Source of the DNA: Acetobacteraceae bacterium
GTDB lineage: Bacteria; Pseudomonadota; Alphaproteobacteria; Acetobacterales; Acetobacteraceae
Direction of reading: 5' to 3'
Assembly: GCA_021732665.1 (NCBI GenBank)
Contig: JAKFUL010000023.1
Location: 1 to 64,000, forward strand
Length of the DNA: 64,000 bases
Shown here: one piece after another, positions 47,244 to 55,867 of the stretch
How positions within the stretch are numbered: the stretch's first letter is position 1
Layout of the letters: every line of letters starts with the position of its first letter
Position numbers and translations under genes: made by a program
The notes under the pieces: model-generated
What the model saw: only the letters and a program-made list of their open reading frames with translations
Database searches by the model: none
What the model was told of the DNA's origin: nothing

Positions 47244-48098
47244 CTACCCCGCCCGGGTGCGCGCCACCACCACCGCCTGCTTGATCGGGTAGGCGGTGCG
47301 GTCGAAGCGCAGCACTTCGAGGAAGTCGGACCAGTTCTTCTCCATCCAGGCGCGCGAGATGATCGCGTCGCCATAGACATCGCTGGTCAGCGCGCCTGAA
47401 TCATTTGTGACGAGATAGAGATATTCGCCGGCGGCGTATTTCGCCCGCAGCGCCGGCAATTCCGTCTGGTACTTCTTCAACGTGGCCCAGCGCGTGCCGT
47501 GGTTTTCCAGGCCCGGCTGGTCGAGATAATCCAGGAAGGCGTCGTCCTCGACGGTGAAGACGAACAGCGTTCCGGGTTGCAGCAGGCGGGTGACGTCGCG
47601 CGCCAGGCTGGTGGCGACATTCTCCGGCAGGTGGGTGAAGACCGAGTTGCAGATGACCACGTTGAAGGAATTGTCGGGATAGGGCAGGGGCTCGCCCGGG
47701 CGGCTCTGTTCCAGCTGCGCCGGTACGCCGAGGATATGGGTCATCAGCACCGCATTGGGGTCGATATCCACGCCATAGAGGCGCTCCGACGGCACATCGC
47801 GCATGAAGGTGCGGGTGATGCGACCCCAGCCACAGCCGATATCCAGCACATTGCCGCCATCCTTCAGCGGAAAGCCGAGCGCGCGGGCATATTCCTCGGC
47901 GTAGAGCCACAGCGCATGGGCGCTGATCATGGCTTCCTCGTCGGACGAGCCGTTGAAGTCGAGTTGGATCGATGCGTGCGGAAAACGCGGGAAGGCGACG
48001 CCATCGATATACGGCTCGCGCACGCTGCGTTTCAGCAACTCCAGCCATTCCGCATTGCTGACATTGGCGAAGGTCTCGGTCATCTCAGACATCGGCAA
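47244..48098 (-). CDS. class I SAM-dependent methyltransferase (paralogue A)
   Basis: The 284-residue protein has an N-terminal segment EWLELLKRSVREPYIDGVAF followed by PRFPH, then a class I methyltransferase domain with motif I NVLDIGCGWGRITRTF (about residue 83), YGVDIDPNAV and VICNSVFTHLPENV. It is strikingly similar across its whole length to the divergent gene at 48261. Its substrate is unknown; the closest general class contains methyltransferases of secreted glycans and natural products. A second ATG four codons in (MSE) is equally possible as start. Convergent with dgt, 7 bases apart. Confidence 0.85.
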   Translation of the reverse strand: MPMSEMTETFANVSNAEWLELLKRSVREPYIDGVAFPRFPHASIQLDFNGSSDEEAMISAHALWLYAEEYARALGFPLKDGGNVLDIGCGWGRITRTFMRDVPSERLYGVDIDPNAVLMTHILGVPAQLEQSRPGEPLPYPDNSFNVVICNSVFTHLPENVATSLARDVTRLLQPGTLFVFTVEDDAFLDYLDQPGLENHGTRWATLKKYQTELPALRAKYAAGEYLYLVTNDSGALTSDVYGDAIISRAWMEKNWSDFLEVLRFDRTAYPIKQAVVVARTRAG

Positions 48099-48260
48099 AT
48101 CCCATCTTGCTCGGCGCAGGCCCTACTGCATGAGGCGATAGGACACAATCGTGAAGCCCGAGAAAACGCCGTCATCGCGCGCCGCAATTCTGAGGCGGCG
48201 CGCGTTGCCTTTCAGTCTCGCTTCCGTATAAGCAAATCATCGCATTTGGAGAGGCCTGGC

Positions 48261-49100
48261 ATGGTCGAGTTCATGAAATTTGCATCGGCGACCAGCGAGG
48301 AGTGGTTGAACCTGTTGCAGCGCAGTGTGCGCGAGCCGGTCATCGACGGCGTGCAGTTTCCCCGCTTTCCCCATCCCAGCGTGCAGATCGAGTTCAATGG
48401 CGCCGCCGATGAAGAGGCGATCCGGCGCGCGCATGGCTTCTGGAAGGTGCTCGATGCCTATGCCCGCGCGCTGGGCCGGCCGCTGACGGGCAATTCCCAG
48501 GTGCTGGACATCGGCTGCGGCTGGGGCCGCATCGCGCGGTTCTTCGCCAAGGATGTCCACCCCGCCGGCATCCAGGGCATCGATGTGATGCAAAGCGCCA
48601 TCCATATCTGCCGCGCGCTGGGGGTGCCCGGCACCTTCACCCTGACCGAGCCGGGCCAGCCGCTGCCTTTCCCCGATGGCCAGTTCACCGCCATCACCGC
48701 GAGCTCCGTGCTCACCCACCTGCCGGAGAAGGTCGCCACCAAGCTGGTGGCCGAGATGTCGCGCGTCGCCGCCCCGGGCTGCGTCATGGCCTTCACCGTC
48801 GAGGATCGCGCCTTCCTGGAGAAGATCGGCTGGGACAATCTGGAGTATCACGGCGATCGCTGGGTCCGCCTGTCCCGCTACAAGGCCGAATTGCCGGCGT
48901 TACTCAAGCGCTACGACAAGGGCGAATACCTTTATCTCCCGACCAATGATGATCCCGACTTCACCTCGGATTTCTATGGCGATGCGGTGGTGCCGCGCGC
49001 CTGGATGAAGAAGCACTGGGGCAAGTATATCCAGCTGGTCGAGATGATCGCGGCGCAGGAGCCGGTGTACCAGGCCATCGTGATCGCGCGGAAGAAGTAG
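48261..49100 (+). CDS. class I SAM-dependent methyltransferase (paralogue B)
   Basis: The 279-residue protein is about half identical by eye to the divergent gene at 47244-48098. It shares the N-terminal REPxIDGVxFPRFPH segment, motif I QVLDIGCGWGRIARFF, SSVLTHLPEKVATKL and the C-terminal GEYLYLxTND and YGDAxxxRAWM segments. The shared regions outside the methyltransferase core suggest the same kind of substrate. The ATG at 48261 follows GGAGAGG. Two hairpins, one with a T-rich tail, follow the stop. Function unknown beyond SAM-dependent methylation. Confidence 0.85.
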   Translation: MVEFMKFASATSEEWLNLLQRSVREPVIDGVQFPRFPHPSVQIEFNGAADEEAIRRAHGFWKVLDAYARALGRPLTGNSQVLDIGCGWGRIARFFAKDVHPAGIQGIDVMQSAIHICRALGVPGTFTLTEPGQPLPFPDGQFTAITASSVLTHLPEKVATKLVAEMSRVAAPGCVMAFTVEDRAFLEKIGWDNLEYHGDRWVRLSRYKAELPALLKRYDKGEYLYLPTNDDPDFTSDFYGDAVVPRAWMKKHWGKYIQLVEMIAAQEPVYQAIVIARKK

Positions 49101-49122
49101 CGCAGGGGGCCGGACGCCACCG

Positions 49123-49147
49123 CGTCGCCGCCTGGAAAGCGGCGACG
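49123..49147 (+). terminator. hairpin after methyltransferase B
   Basis: CGTCGCCGC (49123-49131) and GCGGCGACG (49139-49147) form a perfect 9-pair stem with a 7-base loop, 22 bases after the stop codon. It stands directly before a second hairpin. Confidence 0.5.
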
Positions 49148-49148
49148 G

Positions 49149-49171
49149 GCCTGCCGGAGGCAGGCTTCTTT
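49149..49171 (+). terminator. rho-independent terminator
   Basis: GCCTGCC (49149-49155) and GGCAGGC (49159-49165) form a perfect 7-pair stem with a 3-base loop, followed by TTCTTT. It closes the methyltransferase B transcript. Confidence 0.7.
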
Positions 49172-49304
49172 CCGGAAATGCGGATCTGCGCACGTGCTGC
49201 ACAGCTTTGGTGCGCGGCCGGCCCGGCTCAATCATGCGTGGTACGACGCGCTTCGGCCCGCGCGTCCCGCTATCAGGCCGGGGATGCCCCGGACTGACCG
49301 GTTC

Positions 49305-50234
49305 TCAGACCCCGAATTCCTCGAAAGCCACGGGGTCCTTGTGGGCGAATTCCACGAAGCGGTGGAGATGGAACATCCGGCCGTCATGTTCGATATAGGG
49401 ATAGTCGCCGAAGGCCGGCGCCGGCCGGCGCCCGAAGAACACCGCCAGGCCCGAGACCGGGACATGGCTGGGGGTGACGTGGTTCACGATACTGAGCCGT
49501 GAGCGATGCGGCTCCTGGATCACCGCGCCGCCATGGGGCAGCTGCGGGTGCCAGATCAGGGTATCGCCGGGCTCCATCGCCACGGTCACGAGCGGGATAT
49601 TGCGCGCCTTGCACATCGCGACCGTTTCCGCCTGGTAGGTGTCCCAGAGGTTGGCATCGAAATGGTTGATATCCTCGTCTTCCTTGTAGAACCGGTCGAC
49701 GATCGCCCCGCGGTCGGGATCATGCAGCAGGTGCCCGCCAGCATAGACCTGGAGCGCGCCATTGCGTTCATCGACATACTCCAGCGCCGTCCACACCCCG
49801 AAGTAATAGTATTCCGGGTTGGTCGCGAAGTATGGTGAATCGCGATGAATGTCCTGCTCGGATCCGGATTCGAATGTCAGGCTGGTGTAGCAGCTGCTTT
49901 TGCTGCCAAAAAGGTAATCTTGCAGTTCCAGCGCGATGGTGTTTTTGGAAAAGATGTTGCGGAAGGATGGAAGCGCCATGTGCAGGTTGACGAGCCGGCG
50001 TTGAAACCCATTGGAATCGGCATGCACCGCGTAGCGCTCGGCATATTTGGCTTTGTGTGCGGCGAATTCCTGCTGCGCTTGCGCGACATATTCGGCCGGG
50101 AGTGACTTCCTCAGAACGACATAGCCGTTGTCAAGGAAGAAAGCCAGGTGCTCCTTGAGATGTTCCGGGCATGATTTCCAGAATGACTTACCTTTAGCGC
50201 CCATGTCCATGTAAGGCGGAATCTCGTTAAGCAT
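49305..50234 (-). CDS. phytanoyl-CoA dioxygenase (PhyH)-family protein
   Basis: The 309-residue protein resembles Fe(II)/2-oxoglutarate dioxygenases of the PhyH family. The iron ligands are likely His-x-Asp in DIHRDSPYF and the distal His in LPHGGAVI, with the 2-oxoglutarate-binding Arg in RSRLSIVNH. Such enzymes hydroxylate lipids or small molecules. AAGGAGAG precedes the ATG. Base composition is somewhat lower in GC than its neighbours, and it lies in the accessory insertion between dgt and argS. It may act with the neighbouring methyltransferases on a common product; this is only inferred. Confidence 0.8.
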   Translation of the reverse strand: MLNEIPPYMDMGAKGKSFWKSCPEHLKEHLAFFLDNGYVVLRKSLPAEYVAQAQQEFAAHKAKYAERYAVHADSNGFQRRLVNLHMALPSFRNIFSKNTIALELQDYLFGSKSSCYTSLTFESGSEQDIHRDSPYFATNPEYYYFGVWTALEYVDERNGALQVYAGGHLLHDPDRGAIVDRFYKEDEDINHFDANLWDTYQAETVAMCKARNIPLVTVAMEPGDTLIWHPQLPHGGAVIQEPHRSRLSIVNHVTPSHVPVSGLAVFFGRRPAPAFGDYPYIEHDGRMFHLHRFVEFAHKDPVAFEEFGV

Positions 50235-50496
50235 AAGGCTCTCCTTGACCTATTAACCTCAGAAATGCGCAGCAGGCCGGTTCGGTTCGAAAGGCCGCCA
50301 GGCAAACAGGCAATGACGTCTGGTAATCATATGGCAGGCAGGGCCAAAGGATTGCGCCTCAGGCATAAACAGACGCTTTCCGGGAAGCAGGCCAAAGACC
50401 AGCCTGCGGCGCGGCTTCCCCAATAGCGACGGCGATGGTTTAACCTCGCGATCGGGCGATGGCAACACTCGTCGCAACGGCGCAGGCCGCGCCCGC

Positions 50497-51453
50497 TCAG
50501 TCGCTGCGCATCCCCGTCGCCCGCACCAGATCCGCCCATTGCTGGCGGTCCCGCGCGATATAGGCGGCATAGTCCGGCGTGCTCATCGGCAGGGGCGACA
50601 TTCCCTGGCTTGCCAGCCGCTCCTGAAACGCGGGCCGCGCCAGCAGCGCCGCCATCGCCGCATGCACCGTCGCCGCCACCGGCGCCGGAAGGCCTGCCGG
50701 GCCGCTCAGCCCATACCAGTTCAGCACCTCATAGCCCTCGATGCGTTCCGCCACCGCCGGCACCTCCGGCAGCACCGCCAGCCGCTCACGCGTCGTCACC
50801 GCCAGCGCCCGCACCCGCCCGTCGCGGATGAAGGGCAGGGCGGTGTTGATCGTGTCCATCATCCCCAGCACCCGCCCGGCCATGACATCGGGCAGCGCAA
50901 GCGCGGTGCCGCGATAGGGCACATGGGTCATCTCCAGCCCGGCGCGATGGGCCATCAGCGCGAAGGTCATGTGGGTGGAACTGCCGATGCCGGCCGAGCC
51001 ATAGGAAAGCTGCCCCGGCCGCGCCCGGACATGCTCCACGAATTCGGCGAAACTCGCGACCGGCGCTGATGGACCCACGACCAGCACCGCCGGCACGCCC
51101 GCCAGCGCCGCGATGGGCGTCGTGTCCGTGCCGGGGTCGAAGCCCAGGCGGTTGACCACCGGGTTCACCCCATGCGTGGCCTGGCTGGCCATCAGCAGGG
51201 TCAGGCCATCGGGCCGCGCGCGCGCCACGAATTCCGTGCCCACCGCGCCGCCGGCGCCCACCCGATTCTCCACGATGATCTGCTGGCCGAGCAGCGGCGA
51301 GAGTTCCTCGGCCAGGATGCGCGAGATCACATCGGAGGCGCCGCCGGGGGCGAAGGGGGCGATGATGCGGATGGTGCGCTCCGGCACCCAGGGCTGTGCC
51401 AGGGCGGGGGTGGCGAGGGGGGCGAAGAGGAGGTGGCGGCGCTGCATCATCAT
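50497..51453 (-). CDS. TctC/Bug-family periplasmic solute-binding protein
   Basis: The 318-residue precursor has a short signal peptide (MMMQRRHLLFAPLATPALAQ), then IRIIAPFAPGGASDVISR and VENRVGAGGAVGTEFVAR, with HVPYRGTALALPDVMAG in the centre. Three successive ATG codons (51453, 51450, 51447) make the exact start uncertain. It is an orphan Bug receptor with unknown ligand and the fourth in the window. It is divergent from the DUF262 gene. Confidence 0.87.
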   Translation of the reverse strand: MMMQRRHLLFAPLATPALAQPWVPERTIRIIAPFAPGGASDVISRILAEELSPLLGQQIIVENRVGAGGAVGTEFVARARPDGLTLLMASQATHGVNPVVNRLGFDPGTDTTPIAALAGVPAVLVVGPSAPVASFAEFVEHVRARPGQLSYGSAGIGSSTHMTFALMAHRAGLEMTHVPYRGTALALPDVMAGRVLGMMDTINTALPFIRDGRVRALAVTTRERLAVLPEVPAVAERIEGYEVLNWYGLSGPAGLPAPVAATVHAAMAALLARPAFQERLASQGMSPLPMSTPDYAAYIARDRQQWADLVRATGMRSD

Positions 51454-51608
51454 GGCATGGTGAAGCGATATCCAAGCAGCGTCATGTCCCTTATCGAAGG
51501 GAGCCCAGCCGGGTTGGAGCCCGGTGCCTAGGGATTGGTCAGGCTGCCAGCGTCGTCGCCTGCATGCGCATCCGTGACGCGTATGAGCGCTTAAGGTACC
51601 CTGCTGCC

Positions 51609-53315
51609 ATGGCAACGACCACATCCCTCCAGACGCAAACGGTTACCCTCCTTGACATGCTGGGTAATGGAAGAAGGTTCAGCGTTCCACGCTACCAGCG
51701 CGATTACTCCTGGAAAGAGGAACAATGGGAGGACCTCTGGACCGATTTGATGGAGATGGAGGTAAGTCGTTCAGCGCATTACATGGGCGCTGTGGTTCTC
51801 GAGGAGGTCGATGACCGGCACCTGCGTGTCATCGATGGTCAGCAACGCCTGGCGACACTCAGCCTGCTCGCGCTGGCGATTATTGCGGGTCTACAGGGAA
51901 TGGCGGCCGCCGGCATCGAATCAGCGGACAACAACGCCAGGGCTGACGAACTTCGCAAGCGCTTTATCAGCGAGCGGAATCCTGCCACGCTTCTCCAACG
52001 CAGCAAGCTTGAGCTCAATGCGACCGACGATGGGTTCTATCAGGACTATCTTGTCCCGCTTCGGGATCCGCCGGTTCCGCGGGCTCTGCGTGGATCGAAT
52101 CAATTTCTCTGGCAGTGCTTCAATTTCTTTCGGTCTAAAGTCACCGAGCTTGTAGATCGGGGATACGACGGGCGTCGCTTGGCAGAACTGCTCTCCGAGA
52201 TTGCCGCCCGCTCTCTCTTGTTTATCCAGGTTACGGTAAAGGATGACGTGAGTGCGTTTACCGTTTTCGAGACATTGAATGCGCGGAGGCTCGAACTTTC
52301 AAGTACTGACCTGTTAAAGAATTTTCTCTTCTCGAAGCTGCGTGTCGATTCCGATGCGGATGCCATGCAGCGGCGTTGGACGGGCATCGTCAACCTTGTG
52401 CCGGCCCCTCGGCTGCCGAACTTCCTTCGCTACCACCTGATGACCGGTCCAGGCCGCATCAGGAAGGGGAACCTATTCAAGATCATGCGCGAGCGCGTTC
52501 GTGAGCCGATGGACGTCTTTCCCCTTATGGACGAGCTGTCCGCACGTGCCCATCTCGACGCGGCGCTGCGGGATGACCAAAGTGAGTTCTGGGCCGATAC
52601 GCCCGAATGCCGGCCGTTGGTCCGTGATCTGAGGCTTTTCGCCAGCGAACAGGCTACCCCCTTGCTGTTCGCCGTTCTGGAGAAGCTGCCGTCTTCGTCA
52701 TGGACTCAGGTCTTGCGCATCGTTGCCAATTGCATGTTTCGCTTCGTTGTTGTCGGTCGGCGGAACACCAATCGGCTTGAGCCGGTCTTTCAGGCCGCCG
52801 CGGTCGCAGTCATGGACGGTTCATGCGCCAGTCCGCAGCAGGTCTTTTATGCGTTGCGGGAACTCTATCCTGCAGATGCCGAGTTTAAGGCTGATTTTTC
52901 AAAGCTACGGATCGAGACGGATGGGCCACGCAAGCGCTTGGCAAAGTATGTCCTTGGTATGCTGGAGCGGGACCGTGAGGCGCAGAGGATCGAATTAGAT
53001 ACTGCCTCAGTTGAGCACGTATTGCCTGAAAACCCCGCGCAGGAATGGCATGACGCAGTGCCAGAGCGAAATTGGCCTGACCTGGTTTTCCGCCTGGGAA
53101 ACCTGGCACTATTGGAGGCAAATTTGAACAGGGCGGCTGGGAATGCCGCTTACGTTAGTAAGCGAGAGCATTACGAGAAAAGCGCTTACGGGCTTACCCG
53201 ATCCATTGCTACCGAATTTCCGGGCGGTTGGTCTGCTGAGACAATTGAGCAGCGTCAGGCAGCCTTGGCGAGACGTGCAGTGCATATCTGGCGCGAGGAT
53301 TTCCCCCTAAGATAA
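51609..53315 (+). CDS. DUF262/DUF1524 protein (GmrSD-like)
   Basis: The 568-residue protein has an N-terminal DUF262 domain: RRFSVPRYQRDYSWKEEQWEDLW, then HYMGAVVL and the nucleotide-binding VIDGQQRLATLSLL. The C-terminal DUF1524 domain has the His motif SVEHVLPENPAQEW and RLGNLALLEANLN. The same pairing is found in GmrSD, a type IV restriction enzyme that attacks DNA with modified bases, so phage defence is the best guess. The gene is visibly lower in GC than its neighbours and sits alone between a Bug gene and housekeeping genes, suggesting horizontal acquisition. The ATG at 51609 gives a normal N-terminus. Confidence 0.85.
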   Translation: MATTTSLQTQTVTLLDMLGNGRRFSVPRYQRDYSWKEEQWEDLWTDLMEMEVSRSAHYMGAVVLEEVDDRHLRVIDGQQRLATLSLLALAIIAGLQGMAAAGIESADNNARADELRKRFISERNPATLLQRSKLELNATDDGFYQDYLVPLRDPPVPRALRGSNQFLWQCFNFFRSKVTELVDRGYDGRRLAELLSEIAARSLLFIQVTVKDDVSAFTVFETLNARRLELSSTDLLKNFLFSKLRVDSDADAMQRRWTGIVNLVPAPRLPNFLRYHLMTGPGRIRKGNLFKIMRERVREPMDVFPLMDELSARAHLDAALRDDQSEFWADTPECRPLVRDLRLFASEQATPLLFAVLEKLPSSSWTQVLRIVANCMFRFVVVGRRNTNRLEPVFQAAAVAVMDGSCASPQQVFYALRELYPADAEFKADFSKLRIETDGPRKRLAKYVLGMLERDREAQRIELDTASVEHVLPENPAQEWHDAVPERNWPDLVFRLGNLALLEANLNRAAGNAAYVSKREHYEKSAYGLTRSIATEFPGGWSAETIEQRQAALARRAVHIWREDFPLR

Positions 53316-53360
53316 GGCCCGCATATTCCCGCGCCCTGCCGCCAATGGCATACCGGGTTC

Positions 53361-54029
53361 ATGCGAATCCTCTACCACCTGCCGCTTTCGCCCTATTCGC
53401 GCAAAACCCGCCTCGCGCTGGCCGAAAAGCGGATCCCCTTCGAGCTGCGGCTGGAGAAGGTGTGGGACCGGCGCGAGGAGTTTCTCGAGATGAACCCGGC
53501 CGGCACGGTGCCCGTGCTGGTCGAGGAAAACGGCCTGACGATCTGCGACAGCTCGGCCATCTGCGAATATCTGGACGAGGCCTATCCGGATATCTCGCTC
53601 TATGGCCGGACGCTCGCCGAACGCGCCGAGGTGCGCCGCCTCGTCGCCTGGTTCGACCTGAAATTCGGCCATGAGGTGACCCAGAACCTGATCTATGAGC
53701 GCCACCTCAAGCGCGCCATGGGCCGCGGCAACCCTGATGCCGCCAACATTCGCGCCGGCTATGCCGCCATCAAGCCGCATCTGGAGCATATCGGCTGGCT
53801 GGCCGAGACCCGGACCTGGCTGGCGGGGCCACATATCTCTCTCGCCGATTTCGCGGCCGCGGCGCATCTCTCGGTGCTCGACTATGCCAATGATGTCGAT
53901 TGGAAGCACAATCTCGCTGCCCGCGAGTGGTATGCGCGCATCAAGTCCCGCCCTGCCTTTCGCCCGCTGCTGACCGAGCGTGTCAGCGGCCTGACACCAC
54001 CCTCGCATTACGACGATCTGGATTTCTGA
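53361..54029 (+). CDS. fzlA: glutathione-S-transferase-fold protein, probably FzlA
   Basis: The 222-residue protein has the GST thioredoxin-like N-domain (MRILYHLPLSPYSRKTRLAL, NPAGTVPVLVE, CDSSAICEYLDE) and an all-helical C-domain. Its C-terminus, SGLTPPSHYDDLDF, resembles the conserved tail of FzlA, an alphaproteobacterial GST-like protein that binds and curves FtsZ filaments during division. If so it is a division protein rather than a detoxifying enzyme. It ends 2 bases before argS. A generic GST remains possible. Confidence 0.72.
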   Translation: MRILYHLPLSPYSRKTRLALAEKRIPFELRLEKVWDRREEFLEMNPAGTVPVLVEENGLTICDSSAICEYLDEAYPDISLYGRTLAERAEVRRLVAWFDLKFGHEVTQNLIYERHLKRAMGRGNPDAANIRAGYAAIKPHLEHIGWLAETRTWLAGPHISLADFAAAAHLSVLDYANDVDWKHNLAAREWYARIKSRPAFRPLLTERVSGLTPPSHYDDLDF

Positions 54030-54031
54030 CC

Positions 54032-55849
54032 ATGCAGGATATGTTTGCCGCGATGCGCGCCCGGGTGCTGGCCGCGCTGGCCGGAATGTTGCCCGAACTG
54101 CCGGCCGAGGCGTTTTCCCGCACTGTGGTCGAGCCGCCCAAGGACCCGTCGCATGGCGACATGTCCACCAATGCGGCGATGGTGGTGGCCAAGCTGGCGA
54201 AACAGCCGCCACCCAGGCTTGCCGCCGCATTGGCCGGGAGGCTGGCCACACTGCCGGAGGTGGCCGAGGCCACCCCCGCCGGCCCGGGTTTTTTGAACAT
54301 CCGCCTCTCGCCCGAATACCTTCGGGCACAGCTTCCCATCGCGCTGGCGGCGGCCGAGCATTATGGCGATGGCGCGCCGAATGGCCGGCGGGTGAATGTG
54401 GAATATGTTTCGGCCAACCCCACCGGCCCCATGCATGTCGGCCATTGCCGGGGTGCCGTGGTGGGCGATGCACTGGCGCGCCTGCTGGACAAGGCGGGCT
54501 ACGACGTCACGCGCGAATACTACATCAACGACGCCGGCGCGCAGGTGCAGGCTTTGGCCTGGGCGGCGTATTGGCGCTACCTCGAGGCCGCGGCGCGCGC
54601 CGGCGCCCCCGGCGAGGTGCTGGACAGCATGCGCGAAAACCCCGCCGAGGGCCGCGCCATCGTGGAAGCCGCCTTCGGGACCACCCTGCAATATGGCGGC
54701 GAATACCTGGTGCCGGTGGGCGAGGCGCTGCTGGCGAAGCACGGCGCCGCGCTGATTCCGCCGCGTGAAAACATCCTGGCCATGGTCCGAAAATTCACCG
54801 TGGACGCCATGATGGTCTCCATCCGCGAGGACCTCGCGGCGCTGGGCGTGGAAGGCCAGGTCTTCGTCAGTGAGGCCGCCCTCATCGAAGCCGGCATGCT
54901 GGAAAAAGCCGAGGAGCGCCTGCGCTCCCAGGGCCTGATCTACCAGGGCATCCTCGAAGCTCCCAAGGGCAAGACGCCCGATGACTGGGAGCCGCGCGAG
55001 CAGACCCTGTTCCGCTCCAGCCAATTCGGCGACGACACCGATCGCGCTTTGCGCAAATCCGACGGCACCGGCACCTATTTCGCCAATGACATAGCCAACC
55101 ACCTCAACAAGGTAGAGCGCGGCTTCGACGAACTCGTCCATGTCTGGGGCGCCGACCACGGCGGCTACGTCAAGCGCATGAAGGCGGCCGTCGCGGCACT
55201 GACCAACAACCGCGTCAGCCTGGACGTGGTGCTGGCGCAGATCGTCCATGTGCTGAAGGATGGCCAGCCCGTGCGCATGTCCAAGCGCGCCGGCAGCTAC
55301 ATCACCCTGGCCGATCTGATCGACGAAGTGGGGCGTGACGCGGTGCGCTTCACCATGCTGACGCGCCGCGCCGATGCGCAGATGGAATTCGACCTCGACC
55401 GCGTCATCGAGCAGTCGCGCGACAACCCGGTCTTCTATGTGCAGTACGCCCATGCGCGAATCCGCTCGGTGCTGCGCGCCGGCGGCGACCCATCGCTGGA
55501 GTCGCTCGTCGACACCCCATTGGATTCTCTGGTGGACCCTGCCGAAACCGGTCTGATCCGCCGCATCGCCACCTGGCCGCGGGTGGTCGAAGCCGCGGCA
55601 CAGGCCCGCGAACCGCACCGTGTGGCGTTTTTTCTGAATGACTTGGCGGGCGACTTTCATCTACTATGGAACCGTGGGCGTGAGGATTCGACCCTACGCT
55701 TCATCCGGGCGGACGAACCGGTGGCAACACAGGCGCGGCTCGCGCTGGTGGCGGCCACGGGGGCGGTTCTCCGTTCCGGCCTCAGGGTCATGGGGGTGAC
55801 ACCTGTCGAGGAGCTGCGGGATGACAACAAGGATGTTGCAACAGGCTGA
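54032..55849 (+). CDS. argS: arginyl-tRNA synthetase
   Basis: The 605-residue class I synthetase has an N-terminal Arg-tRNA-synthetase additional domain, the HIGH-type motif in ANPTGPMHVGHCRGAVVG, EYYINDAGAQ, the KMSKS-like MSKRAGSYITLADL and a C-terminal DALR anticodon-binding domain (about 480-605). It charges tRNA-Arg. The ATG at 54032 follows directly after the FzlA-like gene. It starts the conserved series argS, SPOR, nagZ, scpA, scpB. Confidence 0.96.
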   Translation: MQDMFAAMRARVLAALAGMLPELPAEAFSRTVVEPPKDPSHGDMSTNAAMVVAKLAKQPPPRLAAALAGRLATLPEVAEATPAGPGFLNIRLSPEYLRAQLPIALAAAEHYGDGAPNGRRVNVEYVSANPTGPMHVGHCRGAVVGDALARLLDKAGYDVTREYYINDAGAQVQALAWAAYWRYLEAAARAGAPGEVLDSMRENPAEGRAIVEAAFGTTLQYGGEYLVPVGEALLAKHGAALIPPRENILAMVRKFTVDAMMVSIREDLAALGVEGQVFVSEAALIEAGMLEKAEERLRSQGLIYQGILEAPKGKTPDDWEPREQTLFRSSQFGDDTDRALRKSDGTGTYFANDIANHLNKVERGFDELVHVWGADHGGYVKRMKAAVAALTNNRVSLDVVLAQIVHVLKDGQPVRMSKRAGSYITLADLIDEVGRDAVRFTMLTRRADAQMEFDLDRVIEQSRDNPVFYVQYAHARIRSVLRAGGDPSLESLVDTPLDSLVDPAETGLIRRIATWPRVVEAAAQAREPHRVAFFLNDLAGDFHLLWNRGREDSTLRFIRADEPVATQARLALVAATGAVLRSGLRVMGVTPVEELRDDNKDVATG

Positions 55850-55867
55850 TCGCATCGGGGGGCGCGC

